DNA of 64,000 bases from Streptomyces sp. NBC_00569 (GCF_036345255.1 NZ_CP107783.1:6866001-6930000); one strand, 5' to 3'. Numbered from the stretch's first letter, positions 1 to 8,427 are shown. Translations and numbers: made by a program. Notes: generated by a model from the sequence alone, not told the origin.

Positions 1-630
1 GACGTGCCCTTCGACATCGCGGCCCTCATCGGCTGCGGCGTCACCACCGGGCTCGGCGCCGCCATCAACACCGCGGACGTGGCGGCCGGTTCGTCCGTCG
101 CAGTCATCGGCTGCGGCGGCGTCGGCATCTCCGCGATCCAGGGCGCCCGGCTCAAGGGCGCCGCGCAGATCGTCGCCGTCGACCCCGTCGCCTCACGCCG
201 CGAGGCCGCGCTCAGGTTCGGCGCCACCGAGGCCGTCGCCCCCGACGCCCTCGGCGACGCCAAGCAGCGCATCACCGCGGGCGAGGGCTTCGACTACGTC
301 TTCGAGGTCGTCGGCAAGTCCGCCACGGCCCGCACCGCCTACGAGACGACGCGGCGCGGCGGCACCCTGTGCATCGTCGGCGCGGGCGCCCTCGACGACT
401 TCCTCCAGCTCAACATGTTCGAGCTGTTCTTCGACGAGAAGAAGATCCTGCCGTCCATGTACGGCGGCGGCGACGTCCTGACGTCCTACGAGCGGGCCAT
501 CGCCCTGTGGCGGGCCGGCCGCATCGACCTGGAGAGCCTCATCACGCACCGCGTGCAGCTCGGGGAGATCAACGAAGCCCTCGAGCAGATGCGGTCGGGC
601 ACCGCGCTGCGCACCTGCATCGAAATCTGA
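1..630 (+). CDS. Zinc-dependent alcohol dehydrogenase (MDR family), C-terminal part
   Basis: The reading frame is open from the first base of the window, so the N-terminal catalytic half lies outside. What remains is the cofactor-binding half of a medium-chain dehydrogenase: a Rossmann glycine motif (IGCGGVGIS) near residue 38 of the visible part, followed by an acidic residue after strand 2 (VAVDPV) that favours NAD(H). The start IGCGVTTGLGAA is the usual joint between the two domains. It would oxidise an alcohol or a related CH-OH substrate. The next gene, a short-chain dehydrogenase, follows after 19 bp and the two are probably co-transcribed. The substrate cannot be read from the sequence. 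Confidence 0.9.
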   Translation, partial: DVPFDIAALIGCGVTTGLGAAINTADVAAGSSVAVIGCGGVGISAIQGARLKGAAQIVAVDPVASRREAALRFGATEAVAPDALGDAKQRITAGEGFDYVFEVVGKSATARTAYETTRRGGTLCIVGAGALDDFLQLNMFELFFDEKKILPSMYGGGDVLTSYERAIALWRAGRIDLESLITHRVQLGEINEALEQMRSGTALRTCIEI

Positions 631-649
631 GAGAGGACCCCGATCCCCG

Positions 650-1618
650 ATGGCTTCAGAGTCACTGCCGCTTCAGGGCCTGTCCGCGATCGTCACCGGC
701 GCGGGCCGCGGCCTCGGCCGGGCGGAGGCGCTCGAACTCGCCCGGCTCGGCGCGAGCGTCGTCGTCAACGACTTCGGACAGCCGGGACGCGACGGATCCG
801 GCGGCGCCGACGCCACCCCGGCCGAGGAGGTCGCCGCCGAGATCCGGGCCGCGGGCGGCCGGGCCGTCGCCCACCTCGGCGACGTCGCCGACCACGAACA
901 GGCCCGCGCGCTGGTCCAGTTGGCCGTCGACACGTACGGAAAGCTCGACATCCTCGTCAACAACGCGGGCATCCTGCGCGACCGCATGATCTTCTCGATG
1001 AGCGAGGACGAGTGGGACACGGTCATCCGCGTCCACCTCAAGGGCCACTTCAACACGACCCACTTCGCGTCCGTCCACTGGCGCGCACGCTCCAAGGCGG
1101 CGGGAGCACCGGTCTACGGCCGCATCGTCAACACCTCGTCCGAGGCGTTCCTCGCCGGCTCGGCCGGACAGCCCAACTACGCGGCGGCGAAGGGCGGCAT
1201 CGTCGGCCTGACGACCTCCACGGCACTCGCCCTCGGCAAGTACGGCGTCACGTCCAACGTCATCTGCCCCCGCGCCCGCACCCGGATGACCGAGGACGTC
1301 TTCGCGGCCGTCTATCCGATCAAGAGGGGCGCGGAGCCCGGAGCCGGCGAGCTCGACCCGCTGGCCCCCGAGCACGTCGCCCCGCTCGTCGGCTACCTCG
1401 CGTCCCCGGCCGCCGGGAACGTCAACGGCCAGCTGCTCGTCGTGCACGGCGGCATGGTCGCCGTCGTCGAACGCCCCAAGGTCTCCGCCAAGTTCGACAC
1501 CGCGAAGGACGCGTTCAGTTACGAGGAGCTGGACGCGCTGCTCACCCCGCACTACGCGGACCGGCCGCCGAACGAGACGTTCGCCGCGGCCGAGGTGCTC
1601 GGCCTCAAACACGCCTGA
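650..1618 (+). CDS. Short-chain dehydrogenase/reductase (3-oxoacyl-ACP or hydroxyacyl-CoA type)
   Basis: A 322-residue SDR. The cofactor motif TGAGRGLG is at residues 16-23, NNAG near residue 103, and the catalytic Tyr-x3-Lys pair is Tyr177/Lys181 in NYAAAKGG. The length and the insert after NDFG (residues about 40-62) match the group annotated as 3-oxoacyl-ACP reductases or multifunctional-enzyme-type hydroxyacyl-CoA dehydrogenases in actinomycetes. It follows the zinc dehydrogenase with a 19-bp gap containing a GAGAGGA ribosome-binding site. The pair suggests oxidation of acyl-CoA or steroid-like substrates, but that is inference. A strong terminator follows directly. Confidence 0.88.
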   Translation: MASESLPLQGLSAIVTGAGRGLGRAEALELARLGASVVVNDFGQPGRDGSGGADATPAEEVAAEIRAAGGRAVAHLGDVADHEQARALVQLAVDTYGKLDILVNNAGILRDRMIFSMSEDEWDTVIRVHLKGHFNTTHFASVHWRARSKAAGAPVYGRIVNTSSEAFLAGSAGQPNYAAAKGGIVGLTTSTALALGKYGVTSNVICPRARTRMTEDVFAAVYPIKRGAEPGAGELDPLAPEHVAPLVGYLASPAAGNVNGQLLVVHGGMVAVVERPKVSAKFDTAKDAFSYEELDALLTPHYADRPPNETFAAAEVLGLKHA

Positions 1619-1622
1619 CCCC

Positions 1623-1668
1623 ATGACGGAGGGGCCCGGAACCATTCGGTTCCGGGCCCCTCCGTCAT
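1623..1668. terminator. Bidirectional intrinsic terminator, 21-bp perfect stem
   Basis: Positions 1623-1643 and 1648-1668 are exact reverse complements (21 bp) around a 4-base loop ATTC. The hairpin starts five bases after the SDR stop codon. It ends five bases before the stop of a small gene on the opposite strand, so it can serve both. No long U tract follows, as is common in Streptomyces. Confidence 0.9.
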
Positions 1669-1673
1669 GCCGT

Positions 1674-1832
1674 TCAGCCCTGGTCGGACTGGTCCTTGCG
1701 GTGCCGGCCGTGCGGCGCCGCGTTCTCGTCGCGCGAGGACACACCACCACGGTGCCGGCCGGGACCGGCGGACCGGTCCGCCGCCTCCCTGGACTCCGTC
1801 GTGGTCATCTCCGCGTTCATCGTCTCGGCCAT
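1674..1832 (-). CDS. Small hydrophilic protein, 52 aa, unknown function
   Basis: A short reading frame starts at ATG 1832 behind a GGGGTGAG ribosome-binding site and stops five bases from the bidirectional terminator, as expected for a real gene end. The product begins MAETMNAEMTTTESREAADR and is rich in Arg, Asp, Glu, Ser and Gly, with no hydrophobic segment and two GRHR motifs. It is probably a disordered cytoplasmic protein. I do not recognise a family. The support is the start signal, GC-rich third positions, and the fit to the terminator; homologues in other Streptomyces would be the test. Confidence 0.5.
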   Translation of the reverse strand: MAETMNAEMTTTESREAADRSAGPGRHRGGVSSRDENAAPHGRHRKDQSDQG

Positions 1833-1877
1833 CGAAAACTCACCCCGTAACAAGATCCTTCAAACAGCCGTGCGAGT

Positions 1878-3587
1878 CTAACCGGCGGGTGCCGCGCGTC
1901 GCACGAGACCGGCGAGAGGAGCCTGCTGGAGCGGGACGGGACGGGCCGCCGAGGGGGGCCCGGGCGCCGTCTGCGGGGCCCGTTCCTCGACGGGTTCCGG
2001 CACCGACGTGCGCGCGATCCCGCAGGGCACCGACTCGGTGGCGTAAGGGAGTTGCAGCTCACCGTCGCGTGTCCACAGGCCCGCGCCCGCCAGCCAGCCC
2101 TGCGGAGCGGCGAGCTGATGCATCTGGCGCCCGGCGGGCCGCCACAGGCCCAGCCAGGTGCCCGCGGCGCCGTCGATCCGCAGCGCCACCGCACAGCTCT
2201 CCGGCATCAGCGTCTGGCCCGGCTGGATCGCGAACGGCGTCACCGCGCAGTCGGTCAGGCGCAGACACTCCGGGAAGCGCACCGGCAGCGTCGAGCCCAG
2301 CACACCCCAGCCGAGGCGCTCATGGCCGGGCGACGGCGCGTCCGAGCGGATCAGGAGCAGCCCGCTGTCCGGGTCGGCGAGCACCAGCCGGTCCGCGCTC
2401 GACTCCGCGATCTGGAGCAGCGGCGTGACCTCTCCGCCCCGCCCCAGATCCACCGCGACCGTCTTGACGGGACCCCCGTCGAGGGACCGGTCGAGCGCCA
2501 GCATCCGGCCCGCGCGGTCCAGCCACACCCCGCCCGAACAGCGCCCGGGGACCTCGGCCACGAACTCGGGCCCGAACGCCCCGCCCGCCACCATCCACAC
2601 GCCCGTCGACCGCTCGCCCACGGTGATGGCGTACGCGCAGCTGCCGCCCGGCGCAGGCGGGAGCAGCGTCAACTCCCCTCCGCTCACCGCCCCGAGGGGC
2701 ACCTCGCCCGTGCGCGGACCCGTCGGATACAGCAGCGAGAAGGAGTGCCGGCCGTCCACCAGTCGCCGGATGAGGACACGCCCGTCGCCCATCGGGACGA
2801 CCTCCGTCCCGGGCTCCTCCGGCTGATTCCCCGGCAACGGCACCGCGTACGGCTCGGGCCCGTCCAGGGTCCACCGCTCCGGAAACCAGGACGTGCCGTC
2901 GGACGCGAGCCGCGCGGCGTACGCCCCGTCGGCGGTGATGACACAGGCGGGGCGAGAACTGGGGGGTGCGGGCTCGGGGACGCTCGCCGGGGTCGAGCCG
3001 GGTGTCTGCGCGCTCACGGGGGCGGGGGCAGGGGGTTGCGGGCTTACGGAGGCTGGACCGGGGACAAGGGGCTGCACGCTCGCCGGGGCTGGACCGGGGG
3101 CAGACAGCTGCGCCGGGGCTGGGCCGCTCTCCGGGGCTTGCGGGTACTCCGGTCCTGGGGTGCCGTCAGGAACTTGAAGGCTCACCGGTCCTGGGGTGCC
3201 GTCCGGCCGGGTACCGGCGTCCCGGGCCGGCTCGCACTCGGTGGCGGGCTCGCTCTCGGGCGGCTGCCCGTGCTGCGTGGTGGGCCGGTTCTCGGGTGCC
3301 CCGCTGTACTCGGTGGCGGGCTCGCTCTCGGGCGGCTGCCCGTGCTGCGTGGTGGGTCGGCTCTCCGGCGCCCGCCCGTCCTCCCGGTCCGGGACCCCGC
3401 TCGGCTCCGGGTCCGGGTCCTGTCCGCTCTCCGGATCGTTTCTGCTGTCCGGGGCCGGTCCGCTTGCCGGGCCCGGTCCGCTCTCCAGCTCCGTCGTGGG
3501 CTCGATCGCCAAGGCCGTCATGGGATCACTCACCTCCGGTTCGTCCGAGCCGAAGCTAGTTTTCGTACGCGCTGCCGTGGCACTCAC
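1878..3587 (-). CDS. Hypothetical protein with repetitive Pro/Glu-rich N-terminal half and beta-rich C-terminal half
   Basis: 569 residues. Residues about 30-215 are low complexity, rich in Pro, Glu, Ser and Gly. They include a 24-residue tandem repeat (core RPTTQHGQPPESEPATE) present twice, followed by PAPAS-type runs. Residues about 215-520 form a Gly/Val/Leu-rich domain with recurring WxxxGG and DGRxLxxR patterns, suggestive of a beta-propeller but not proof of one. There is no signal peptide or membrane span. It is divergent from the siderophore-binding protein gene. Proteins of this layout are known as conserved Streptomyces hypotheticals; I cannot assign a function. Confidence 0.75.
   Translation of the reverse strand: MSATAARTKTSFGSDEPEVSDPMTALAIEPTTELESGPGPASGPAPDSRNDPESGQDPDPEPSGVPDREDGRAPESRPTTQHGQPPESEPATEYSGAPENRPTTQHGQPPESEPATECEPARDAGTRPDGTPGPVSLQVPDGTPGPEYPQAPESGPAPAQLSAPGPAPASVQPLVPGPASVSPQPPAPAPVSAQTPGSTPASVPEPAPPSSRPACVITADGAYAARLASDGTSWFPERWTLDGPEPYAVPLPGNQPEEPGTEVVPMGDGRVLIRRLVDGRHSFSLLYPTGPRTGEVPLGAVSGGELTLLPPAPGGSCAYAITVGERSTGVWMVAGGAFGPEFVAEVPGRCSGGVWLDRAGRMLALDRSLDGGPVKTVAVDLGRGGEVTPLLQIAESSADRLVLADPDSGLLLIRSDAPSPGHERLGWGVLGSTLPVRFPECLRLTDCAVTPFAIQPGQTLMPESCAVALRIDGAAGTWLGLWRPAGRQMHQLAAPQGWLAGAGLWTRDGELQLPYATESVPCGIARTSVPEPVEERAPQTAPGPPSAARPVPLQQAPLAGLVRRAAPAG
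3236..3356. repeat. 72-bp tandem repeat inside the hypothetical gene
   Basis: Positions 3236-3284 and 3308-3356 are identical over 49 bases at an offset of 72 bp, and the intervening bases are similar. The repeat is in frame and encodes a 24-residue peptide unit. Such exact repeats expand or contract by recombination without shifting the frame. Confidence 0.85.
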
Positions 3588-3677
3588 GGCTCAGGCTTCA
3601 CACCAAAGGGTGGCCATGTCCGTATCTGCCTGAAAGGGGTGGGTCGGATGTGCTGGCACGACCGGAAGTGCCTGATG

Positions 3678-3696
3678 TTAGGTTTGCCTAACCATA
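3678..3696. promoter_or_regulatory. Iron box (IdeR/DmdR1-type operator)
   Basis: The sequence TTAGGTTTGCCTAACCATA matches the left half and core of the DmdR1/IdeR consensus (TTAGGTTAGGCTCACCTAA) and contains the inverted pair TTAGG and CCTAA. It lies 44 bp upstream of the start of the iron-siderophore binding lipoprotein gene, where a bound repressor would cover the promoter. Confidence 0.8.
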
Positions 3697-3739
3697 TTTG
3701 AGGCGGCCTGACGCCACGAAGTTCGGAGCTGGAACACCC

Positions 3740-4795
3740 ATGGCCCTGCGAACAAGTCCTCGCACCCGCGGCACCACCGCCGTAGCCCTCGCCGTGGCCG
3801 CCGCGCTGTCGCTCGCGGCCTGCGGGTCGGGCGACTCCGGCTCGTCCGCCGGCTCCGGCAAGTCCGACAACGGCAGCGGCTCCAAGGCCGTCGCCCAGGG
3901 CGGCGAGGACTTCGCCAAGGCGGCCTCGCAGACCGCGAAGATGGGCACGACCGCCAAGGCCGGCCAGTTCCCGCGCACCATCGAGCACGCCATGGGCAAG
4001 ACCGAGATAAAGGCGCAGCCCAAGCGGGTCGTCGTTCTCGACGTCGGCGAGCTCGACAACGTCGCGTCCCTCGGCGTCAAGCCCGTCGGCTACGCCCCCA
4101 CCGAGGGCGACGACGGCGTCCCGTCCTACCTGAAGAAGACGGCGGGCACCCCCAAGGACGTCGGCACGATCAACTCCCTCAACCTCGAGGCGATCGCCAA
4201 TCTCCACCCCGACCTGATCCTCGGCAGCGAGCTGCGCGCCGCCAAGCTCTACCCGCAGCTCTCCAAGATCGCCCCGACGGTCTTCTCCATCCGCCCCGGC
4301 TTCACGTGGAAGGAGAACTACCTCCTCAACGCGTCCGCCCTCGACAAGACCGCCGAGGCCAAGGCGAACCTCGCCGCGTACGAGAAGAAGGCGAAGAAGC
4401 TCGGCGACGACATCGGCGAGAAGAAGCCCACCGTCACGATGCTGCGCTACATGCCCGGCATGATCCGCCTCTACGCGAAGGCGTCCTTCATCGGCACGAT
4501 CCTCGACGACGCCGGCATCCCGCGCCCCAAGAACCAGCAGGTCGTGGACCTCGCCACGGAGGTCAGCCCGGAGAAGATCGACCAGGCCGACGCCGACTGG
4601 ATCTTCACCGGTGTCTACGGCGACGCGAAGAAGACCGACCGCGCCACCGCCGAGGGCAACCCGCTGTGGAAGAAGCTCGGCGCGGTGAAGAGCGGACAGG
4701 CCAAGGACGTCCCGGACGAGACCTGGTACCTGGGGCTCGGTGTCACGGCGGCGAACCTGGTCCTCGACGACCTGCACGGCTACCTCGTCAAGTAG
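3740..4795 (+). CDS. Iron-siderophore ABC transporter substrate-binding lipoprotein (FecB/FepB family)
   Basis: 351 residues from ATG 3740, chosen because the lipoprotein signal peptide begins there (ALRTSPRTRG, hydrophobic core, lipobox LAAC). A Ser/Gly-rich linker follows, then a periplasmic-binding fold of the FecB type: RVVVLDVGELDNVASLGVKPVG near residues 100-115 and NLHPDLILGSE near residue 155. It would capture ferric siderophores outside the membrane. No permease or ATPase gene is next to it, so it must feed a transporter encoded elsewhere. The iron box upstream predicts repression when iron is plentiful. Confidence 0.9.
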   Translation: MALRTSPRTRGTTAVALAVAAALSLAACGSGDSGSSAGSGKSDNGSGSKAVAQGGEDFAKAASQTAKMGTTAKAGQFPRTIEHAMGKTEIKAQPKRVVVLDVGELDNVASLGVKPVGYAPTEGDDGVPSYLKKTAGTPKDVGTINSLNLEAIANLHPDLILGSELRAAKLYPQLSKIAPTVFSIRPGFTWKENYLLNASALDKTAEAKANLAAYEKKAKKLGDDIGEKKPTVTMLRYMPGMIRLYAKASFIGTILDDAGIPRPKNQQVVDLATEVSPEKIDQADADWIFTGVYGDAKKTDRATAEGNPLWKKLGAVKSGQAKDVPDETWYLGLGVTAANLVLDDLHGYLVK

Positions 4796-4815
4796 CCGAC
4801 TGTCGGTGGCCGGTA

Positions 4816-4837
4816 GCGGTACGTGAGCCCGTACCGC
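4816..4837 (+). terminator. Possible hairpin terminator
   Basis: GCGGTACG (4816-4823) pairs with CGTACCGC (4830-4837) around a 6-base loop, 20 bp after the binding-protein stop codon. The stem is only 8 bp and no U tract follows, so the call is tentative. Confidence 0.45.
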
Positions 4838-4900
4838 CCCCGGCCGCGGCCGTACGTGAGCCAGGGCCGACGGGGCATGGAGGGAAGGTAGCCTTTCACC

Positions 4901-5758
4901 GTGCCCCGTCTGTCTGAAGTCATCGCCGCGCTCGAGAAGCTGTGGCCCTCCGAGCGGGCCGAGTCGTGGGACGCGGTCGGCACGGTCGCCGGCGACCCCG
5001 ACGCCGAGGTCTCCCGGGTGCTGTTCGCCGTGGACCCCGTCCAGGAGACCGTCGACGAGGCGGTGAAGCTGGGCGCCGGCCTCCTGGTCACGCACCACCC
5101 GCTCTATCTGCGCGGCACGACGACCGTCGCCGCCACCACCTTCAAGGGCCGCGTCGTCCACACCCTGATCAAGAACGACGTCGCGTTGCACGTCGCGCAC
5201 ACCAACGCCGACCGTGCCGACCCGGGCGTCTCCGACGCGCTCGCGGGAGCCCTCGACCTCCGGGTCACCGGGCCCCTCGTGCCGGACCCGACCGACCCGG
5301 CGGGCCGCCGCGGACTCGGCCGGATCTGCGAACTCGAACACCCCCTCACCCTGCGCGAACTGGTCGGCCTGGCCGCCGACCGGCTGCCCGCCACCGCGCA
5401 GGGCATCCGCGTCAGCGGCGACCTCGACGCGACGATCCGTACGATCGCCGTCAGCGGCGGCTCCGGTGACAGCCTCTTCGACGACGTGCGCGCCGCGGGC
5501 GTCGACGCCTTCCTCACCGCGGACCTGCGCCACCACCCCGCCTCCGAGGCGCGCGAGCAGAGCCCGCTCGCCCTGCTCGACGCCGCCCACTGGGCCACCG
5601 AGCAGCCCTGGTGCGAGCTGGCCGCAGCCCAGCTCGACGAGATCTCCGACCGCAAGGGATGGGGACTTCGCGTCCACGTCTCGAAGACGGTCACCGACCC
5701 CTGGACCGCCCACGCGGCGTCCAACGCCACACCGATCCCAACTGGAGCCCCCAACTGA
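4901..5758 (+). CDS. NIF3-like dinuclear metal centre protein (DUF34)
   Basis: 285 residues from GTG 4901. Metal-binding motifs of the NIF3/YbgI family are present: THHP near residue 66, HTNAD near residue 104, and the C-terminal pair SGGSGDS and ADLRHHPASEA. These proteins form toroidal hexamers with two metal ions per subunit. Their role is not firmly established; links to metal insertion and to GTP cyclohydrolase-like activity have been proposed. The stop codon overlaps the start of the zinc-ribbon gene, so the two are translationally coupled and with the RNase HI gene form a three-gene operon. Confidence 0.92.
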   Translation: MPRLSEVIAALEKLWPSERAESWDAVGTVAGDPDAEVSRVLFAVDPVQETVDEAVKLGAGLLVTHHPLYLRGTTTVAATTFKGRVVHTLIKNDVALHVAHTNADRADPGVSDALAGALDLRVTGPLVPDPTDPAGRRGLGRICELEHPLTLRELVGLAADRLPATAQGIRVSGDLDATIRTIAVSGGSGDSLFDDVRAAGVDAFLTADLRHHPASEAREQSPLALLDAAHWATEQPWCELAAAQLDEISDRKGWGLRVHVSKTVTDPWTAHAASNATPIPTGAPN

Positions 5759-6498
5759 ACGCCGCGCCCGCCGACCAGATCCGACTTCTCGACGTCCAGG
5801 CCCTGGACGTACGACTGTCGCAGCTCGCGCACAAGCGCAAGTCGCTGCCCGAGCACGCCGAGATCGAATCGCTGAACAAGGACCTCACGCAGCTGCGCGA
5901 CCTGCACGTCGCCGCGCAGACCGAGGAGAGCGACTGCGCCCGCGAGCAGACCAAGGCCGAGCAGGACGTCGACCAGGTCCGCCAGCGCGCCGCCCGTGAC
6001 CAGCAGCGCCTGGACTCCGGCGCCGTCACGTCCCCCAAGGACCTGGAGAACCTCCAGCGCGAGATCGCCTCGCTCGCCAAGCGCCAGGGCGACCTGGAGG
6101 ACGTCGTCCTCGAGGTCATGGAGCGCCGCGAGTCCGCGCAGGAGCGCTTCGAGGAGCTCACCGGCCGGGTCGCCTCCGTCCAGGGCAAGATCGACGACGC
6201 GACGGCCCGCCGTGACGCCTCCTTCGAGGAGCTCGACGGTGAGACGGCCACGGCCATGAAGGAGCGCGGGATCGTCGCCGGTTCCGTCCCCGACGACCTG
6301 CTGAAGCTCTACGACAAGCTGCGCGTCAAGGAGGGCGGCGTCGGTGCGGCCCGCCTCTACCAGCGCCGCTGCGAGGGCTGCCAGCTGGAGCTGAACATCA
6401 CCGAGCTGAACGAGGTCCGGGCCGCGGCGCCCGACTCCGTGGTGCGCTGCGAGAACTGCCACCGGATCCTGGTGCGCACGTCCGAGTCCGGCCTGTAG
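5755..6498 (+). CDS. Zinc-ribbon protein, CT398-like (C4-type, DUF164), CTG start
   Basis: 247 residues. Residues about 15-170 are a long charged heptad region predicted to form a coiled-coil hairpin. The C-terminal zinc ribbon has CEGCQLEL and CENCHRIL (two CxxC pairs). The most likely start is CTG 5755, which overlaps the upstream TGA as CTGA and has a GGAG ribosome-binding site seven bases before it. No ATG or GTG lies near enough, and the family begins with this NAAPADQIRLLDVQ segment. Function unknown; the family is thought to be nucleic-acid or protein-scaffold related. It always travels with NIF3 and RNase HI genes in Streptomyces. Confidence 0.9.
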   Translation: MNAAPADQIRLLDVQALDVRLSQLAHKRKSLPEHAEIESLNKDLTQLRDLHVAAQTEESDCAREQTKAEQDVDQVRQRAARDQQRLDSGAVTSPKDLENLQREIASLAKRQGDLEDVVLEVMERRESAQERFEELTGRVASVQGKIDDATARRDASFEELDGETATAMKERGIVAGSVPDDLLKLYDKLRVKEGGVGAARLYQRRCEGCQLELNITELNEVRAAAPDSVVRCENCHRILVRTSESGL

Positions 6499-6506
6499 GA
6501 GCCTTC

Positions 6507-7748
6507 GTGGTGCGGGAGTTCATCGTCGAGGCCGACGGCGGTTCCCGGGGCAACCCGGGTCCCGCGGGCTACGGCTCGGTCGTCATCGACGCGGCGACGG
6601 GCGAGACCCTCGCGGAGGCCGCCGAGTACATCGGCGTCGCCACGAACAACGTCGCCGAGTACCGGGGACTCGTGGCCGGCCTGCGCGCCGCGCACGCCCT
6701 CGACCCGCAGGCGTCGGTGCACGTCCGGATGGACTCCAAGCTCGTCGTCGAGCAGATGTCGGGCCGCTGGAAGATCAAGCACCCCGACATGCGGCCCCTC
6801 GCCGCGGAGGCGGCGACCGTGCTGCCGGCGTCGCAGGTGACGTACGAGTGGATCCCGCGCGAGCGGAACAAGCACGCGGACCGGCTCGCCAACGAGGCGA
6901 TGGATGCGGGCAAGCAGGGCAGGCAGTGGGAGCCCTCACGCTCGACCGCCGAGCTGGACACGTCGCGGTCCCGGGCGGACCGGGGAGCCCCGCCCGGGGA
7001 CGCGGCGGCCGGGGCGGCGAAGGCGCGGGCCGCGCTCGCGGGAGCGCGGGGGAACGCGGACGCGCGGGCCGCGGGGAACGTGGCGAGCACCGCGTCCCAG
7101 GGCTGGTCGGCGGCGCCCGACCTCGGGGCGCCCGCCACCTTCGTACTCCTGCGGCACGGCGAGACCGCGCTCACCCCCGAGAAGCGGTTCTCCGGCTCCG
7201 GCGGCGCCGACCCCGAGCTGTCCGCGGCGGGGCGCGCGCAGGCCGAGCGGGTCGCCGCCGCGCTCGCCGCGCGCGGCACCGTCCAGGCGATCGTCTCGTC
7301 ACCGCTCAAGCGGTGCCAGGAGACGGCGCGGTCCGTCGCCGCCCGCCTCGGGCTCGACGTCCACATCGAAGAGGGCCTGCGCGAGACGGACTTCGGTGCG
7401 TGGGAGGGCATGACCTTCGGGGAGGTCCGCGAGCGCTTCCCGGACGACATGAACGCCTGGCTGGCCTCGTCGAAGGCCGAGCCGACCGGGGGCGGCGAGA
7501 GCTTCGCGGCGGTCGCCCGCCGGGTCGCCGCGACGCGGGACCGGCTCGTCGGGCAGTACGCGGGACGCACGGTCCTCCTGGTCACGCACGTCACGCCGAT
7601 CAAGACGCTCGTACGGCTCGCGCTCGGCGCGCCGCCGGAGTCACTGTTCCGGATGGAGCTCTCGGCGGCGTCGCTCTCGGCGGTCGCGTACTACGGGGAC
7701 GGCAACGCGAGCGTGCGCCTTCTCAACGAGACGGCGCACCTGCGCTGA
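6507..7748 (+). CDS. Bifunctional RNase HI / acid phosphatase (phosphoglycerate-mutase-like)
   Basis: 413 residues. Residues 1 to about 135 form an RNase HI domain with the acidic active-site positions visible in VEADGGSRGNPGPAGYG, NNVAEYRGL, VRMDSKLVVEQ and NKHADRLAN. An Ala/Arg-rich linker (about 140-200) leads to a histidine-phosphatase domain whose catalytic LLRHGET has Arg216/His217. It removes RNA from RNA/DNA hybrids and hydrolyses small phosphate esters; a Streptomyces coelicolor protein of this design (SCO2299) has both activities. The start is GTG 6507 with AGGAG before it; GTG 6510 is an alternative. Confidence 0.95.
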   Translation: MVREFIVEADGGSRGNPGPAGYGSVVIDAATGETLAEAAEYIGVATNNVAEYRGLVAGLRAAHALDPQASVHVRMDSKLVVEQMSGRWKIKHPDMRPLAAEAATVLPASQVTYEWIPRERNKHADRLANEAMDAGKQGRQWEPSRSTAELDTSRSRADRGAPPGDAAAGAAKARAALAGARGNADARAAGNVASTASQGWSAAPDLGAPATFVLLRHGETALTPEKRFSGSGGADPELSAAGRAQAERVAAALAARGTVQAIVSSPLKRCQETARSVAARLGLDVHIEEGLRETDFGAWEGMTFGEVRERFPDDMNAWLASSKAEPTGGGESFAAVARRVAATRDRLVGQYAGRTVLLVTHVTPIKTLVRLALGAPPESLFRMELSAASLSAVAYYGDGNASVRLLNETAHLR

Positions 7749-7756
7749 CGTCCGGG

Positions 7757-8377
7757 CTACTTGAGGCCGGCCGCTTCGCGGGCCAGCGTCTCGATGCGCG
7801 CCCAGTCCTTCGCCGCGACCGCGTCCGCGGGAAGCATCCAACTGCCGCCCACGCAGCCGACGTTCTTGAGCGCCAGGTACGAGGGCGCCGAGCCGAGGGA
7901 GACACCGCCGGTCGGGCAGAACCGCGCCTGGGGCAGCGGACCGGCCAGCGACTTCAAGTACGGCACACCGCCCGCGGCCTCGGCGGGGAAGAACTTCATC
8001 TCGCTCACCCCGCGCTCCAGGAGCGCCACGACCTCCGACGTCGTGGAGACGCCCGGCAGGAACGGCACGCCGGACTCCTTCATCGCGTCGAGCAGCGTGT
8101 CGGTCCAGCCGGGGCTGACCAGGAAGCGCGCTCCGGCCGCGACGGAGTCGGCGACGTTCCGCGGGGAGATGACCGTGCCCGCGCCGACGACGGCGTCCGG
8201 CACCTCGTCCGCGACGGCGCGGATCGCGTCCAGCGCGGCCGGCGTCCGCAGCGTCACCTCGATCGCCCGCAGGCCGCCCGCGACGAGCGCCCGCGCGAGC
8301 GGCACGGCGTCGGCGACGTCCTCCACGACGACGACGGGTACGACAGGGGCGAGATCGAGCACGGAGGAATCATTCAT
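7757..8377 (-). CDS. eda: KDPG/KHG aldolase (2-dehydro-3-deoxy-6-phosphogluconate aldolase)
   Basis: 206 residues; ATG 8377 (MNDSSVLDLAPVVPV) is chosen over longer in-frame starts because the fold begins here and the operator lies upstream. It is a class I aldolase of TIM-barrel form that splits KDPG into pyruvate and glyceraldehyde 3-phosphate. The catalytic Glu sits in the GLRAIEVTLRTP segment and the Schiff-base Lys in EMKFFPAE. GAGTVISP and FLVSPG are family motifs. It is convergent with the RNase HI gene (8 bp apart). No other Entner-Doudoroff gene is nearby, so it may serve sugar-acid breakdown. Confidence 0.92.
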   Translation of the reverse strand: MNDSSVLDLAPVVPVVVVEDVADAVPLARALVAGGLRAIEVTLRTPAALDAIRAVADEVPDAVVGAGTVISPRNVADSVAAGARFLVSPGWTDTLLDAMKESGVPFLPGVSTTSEVVALLERGVSEMKFFPAEAAGGVPYLKSLAGPLPQARFCPTGGVSLGSAPSYLALKNVGCVGGSWMLPADAVAAKDWARIETLAREAAGLK

Positions 8378-8405
8378 GGGGCCATCCTGCCCCGTGCTGT
8401 GCAGC

Positions 8406-8427
8406 ATGCGCAAAGGGCGTTGCGCAT
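8406..8427. promoter_or_regulatory. Inverted-repeat operator upstream of the aldolase gene
   Basis: ATGCGCAA (8406-8413) and TTGCGCAT (8420-8427) are exact inverted repeats separated by six bases, 29 bp upstream of the aldolase start. A further TTGCA half-site follows. The form and place suit an IclR- or GntR-type repressor. The regulator is not encoded next door. Confidence 0.5.

Noticed and set aside
3584..5713. Long antisense reading frame of about 700 codons opposite the binding-protein and NIF3 genes
   Set aside because: It is a shadow of GC-rich third positions; the plus-strand genes have family motifs and start signals and the antisense product has none.
5104..6462. 450-codon antisense frame over the NIF3 and zinc-ribbon genes
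   Set aside because: Same cause. Its Val/Leu/Ala/Glu-rich sequence mirrors the opposite strand and has no ribosome-binding site.
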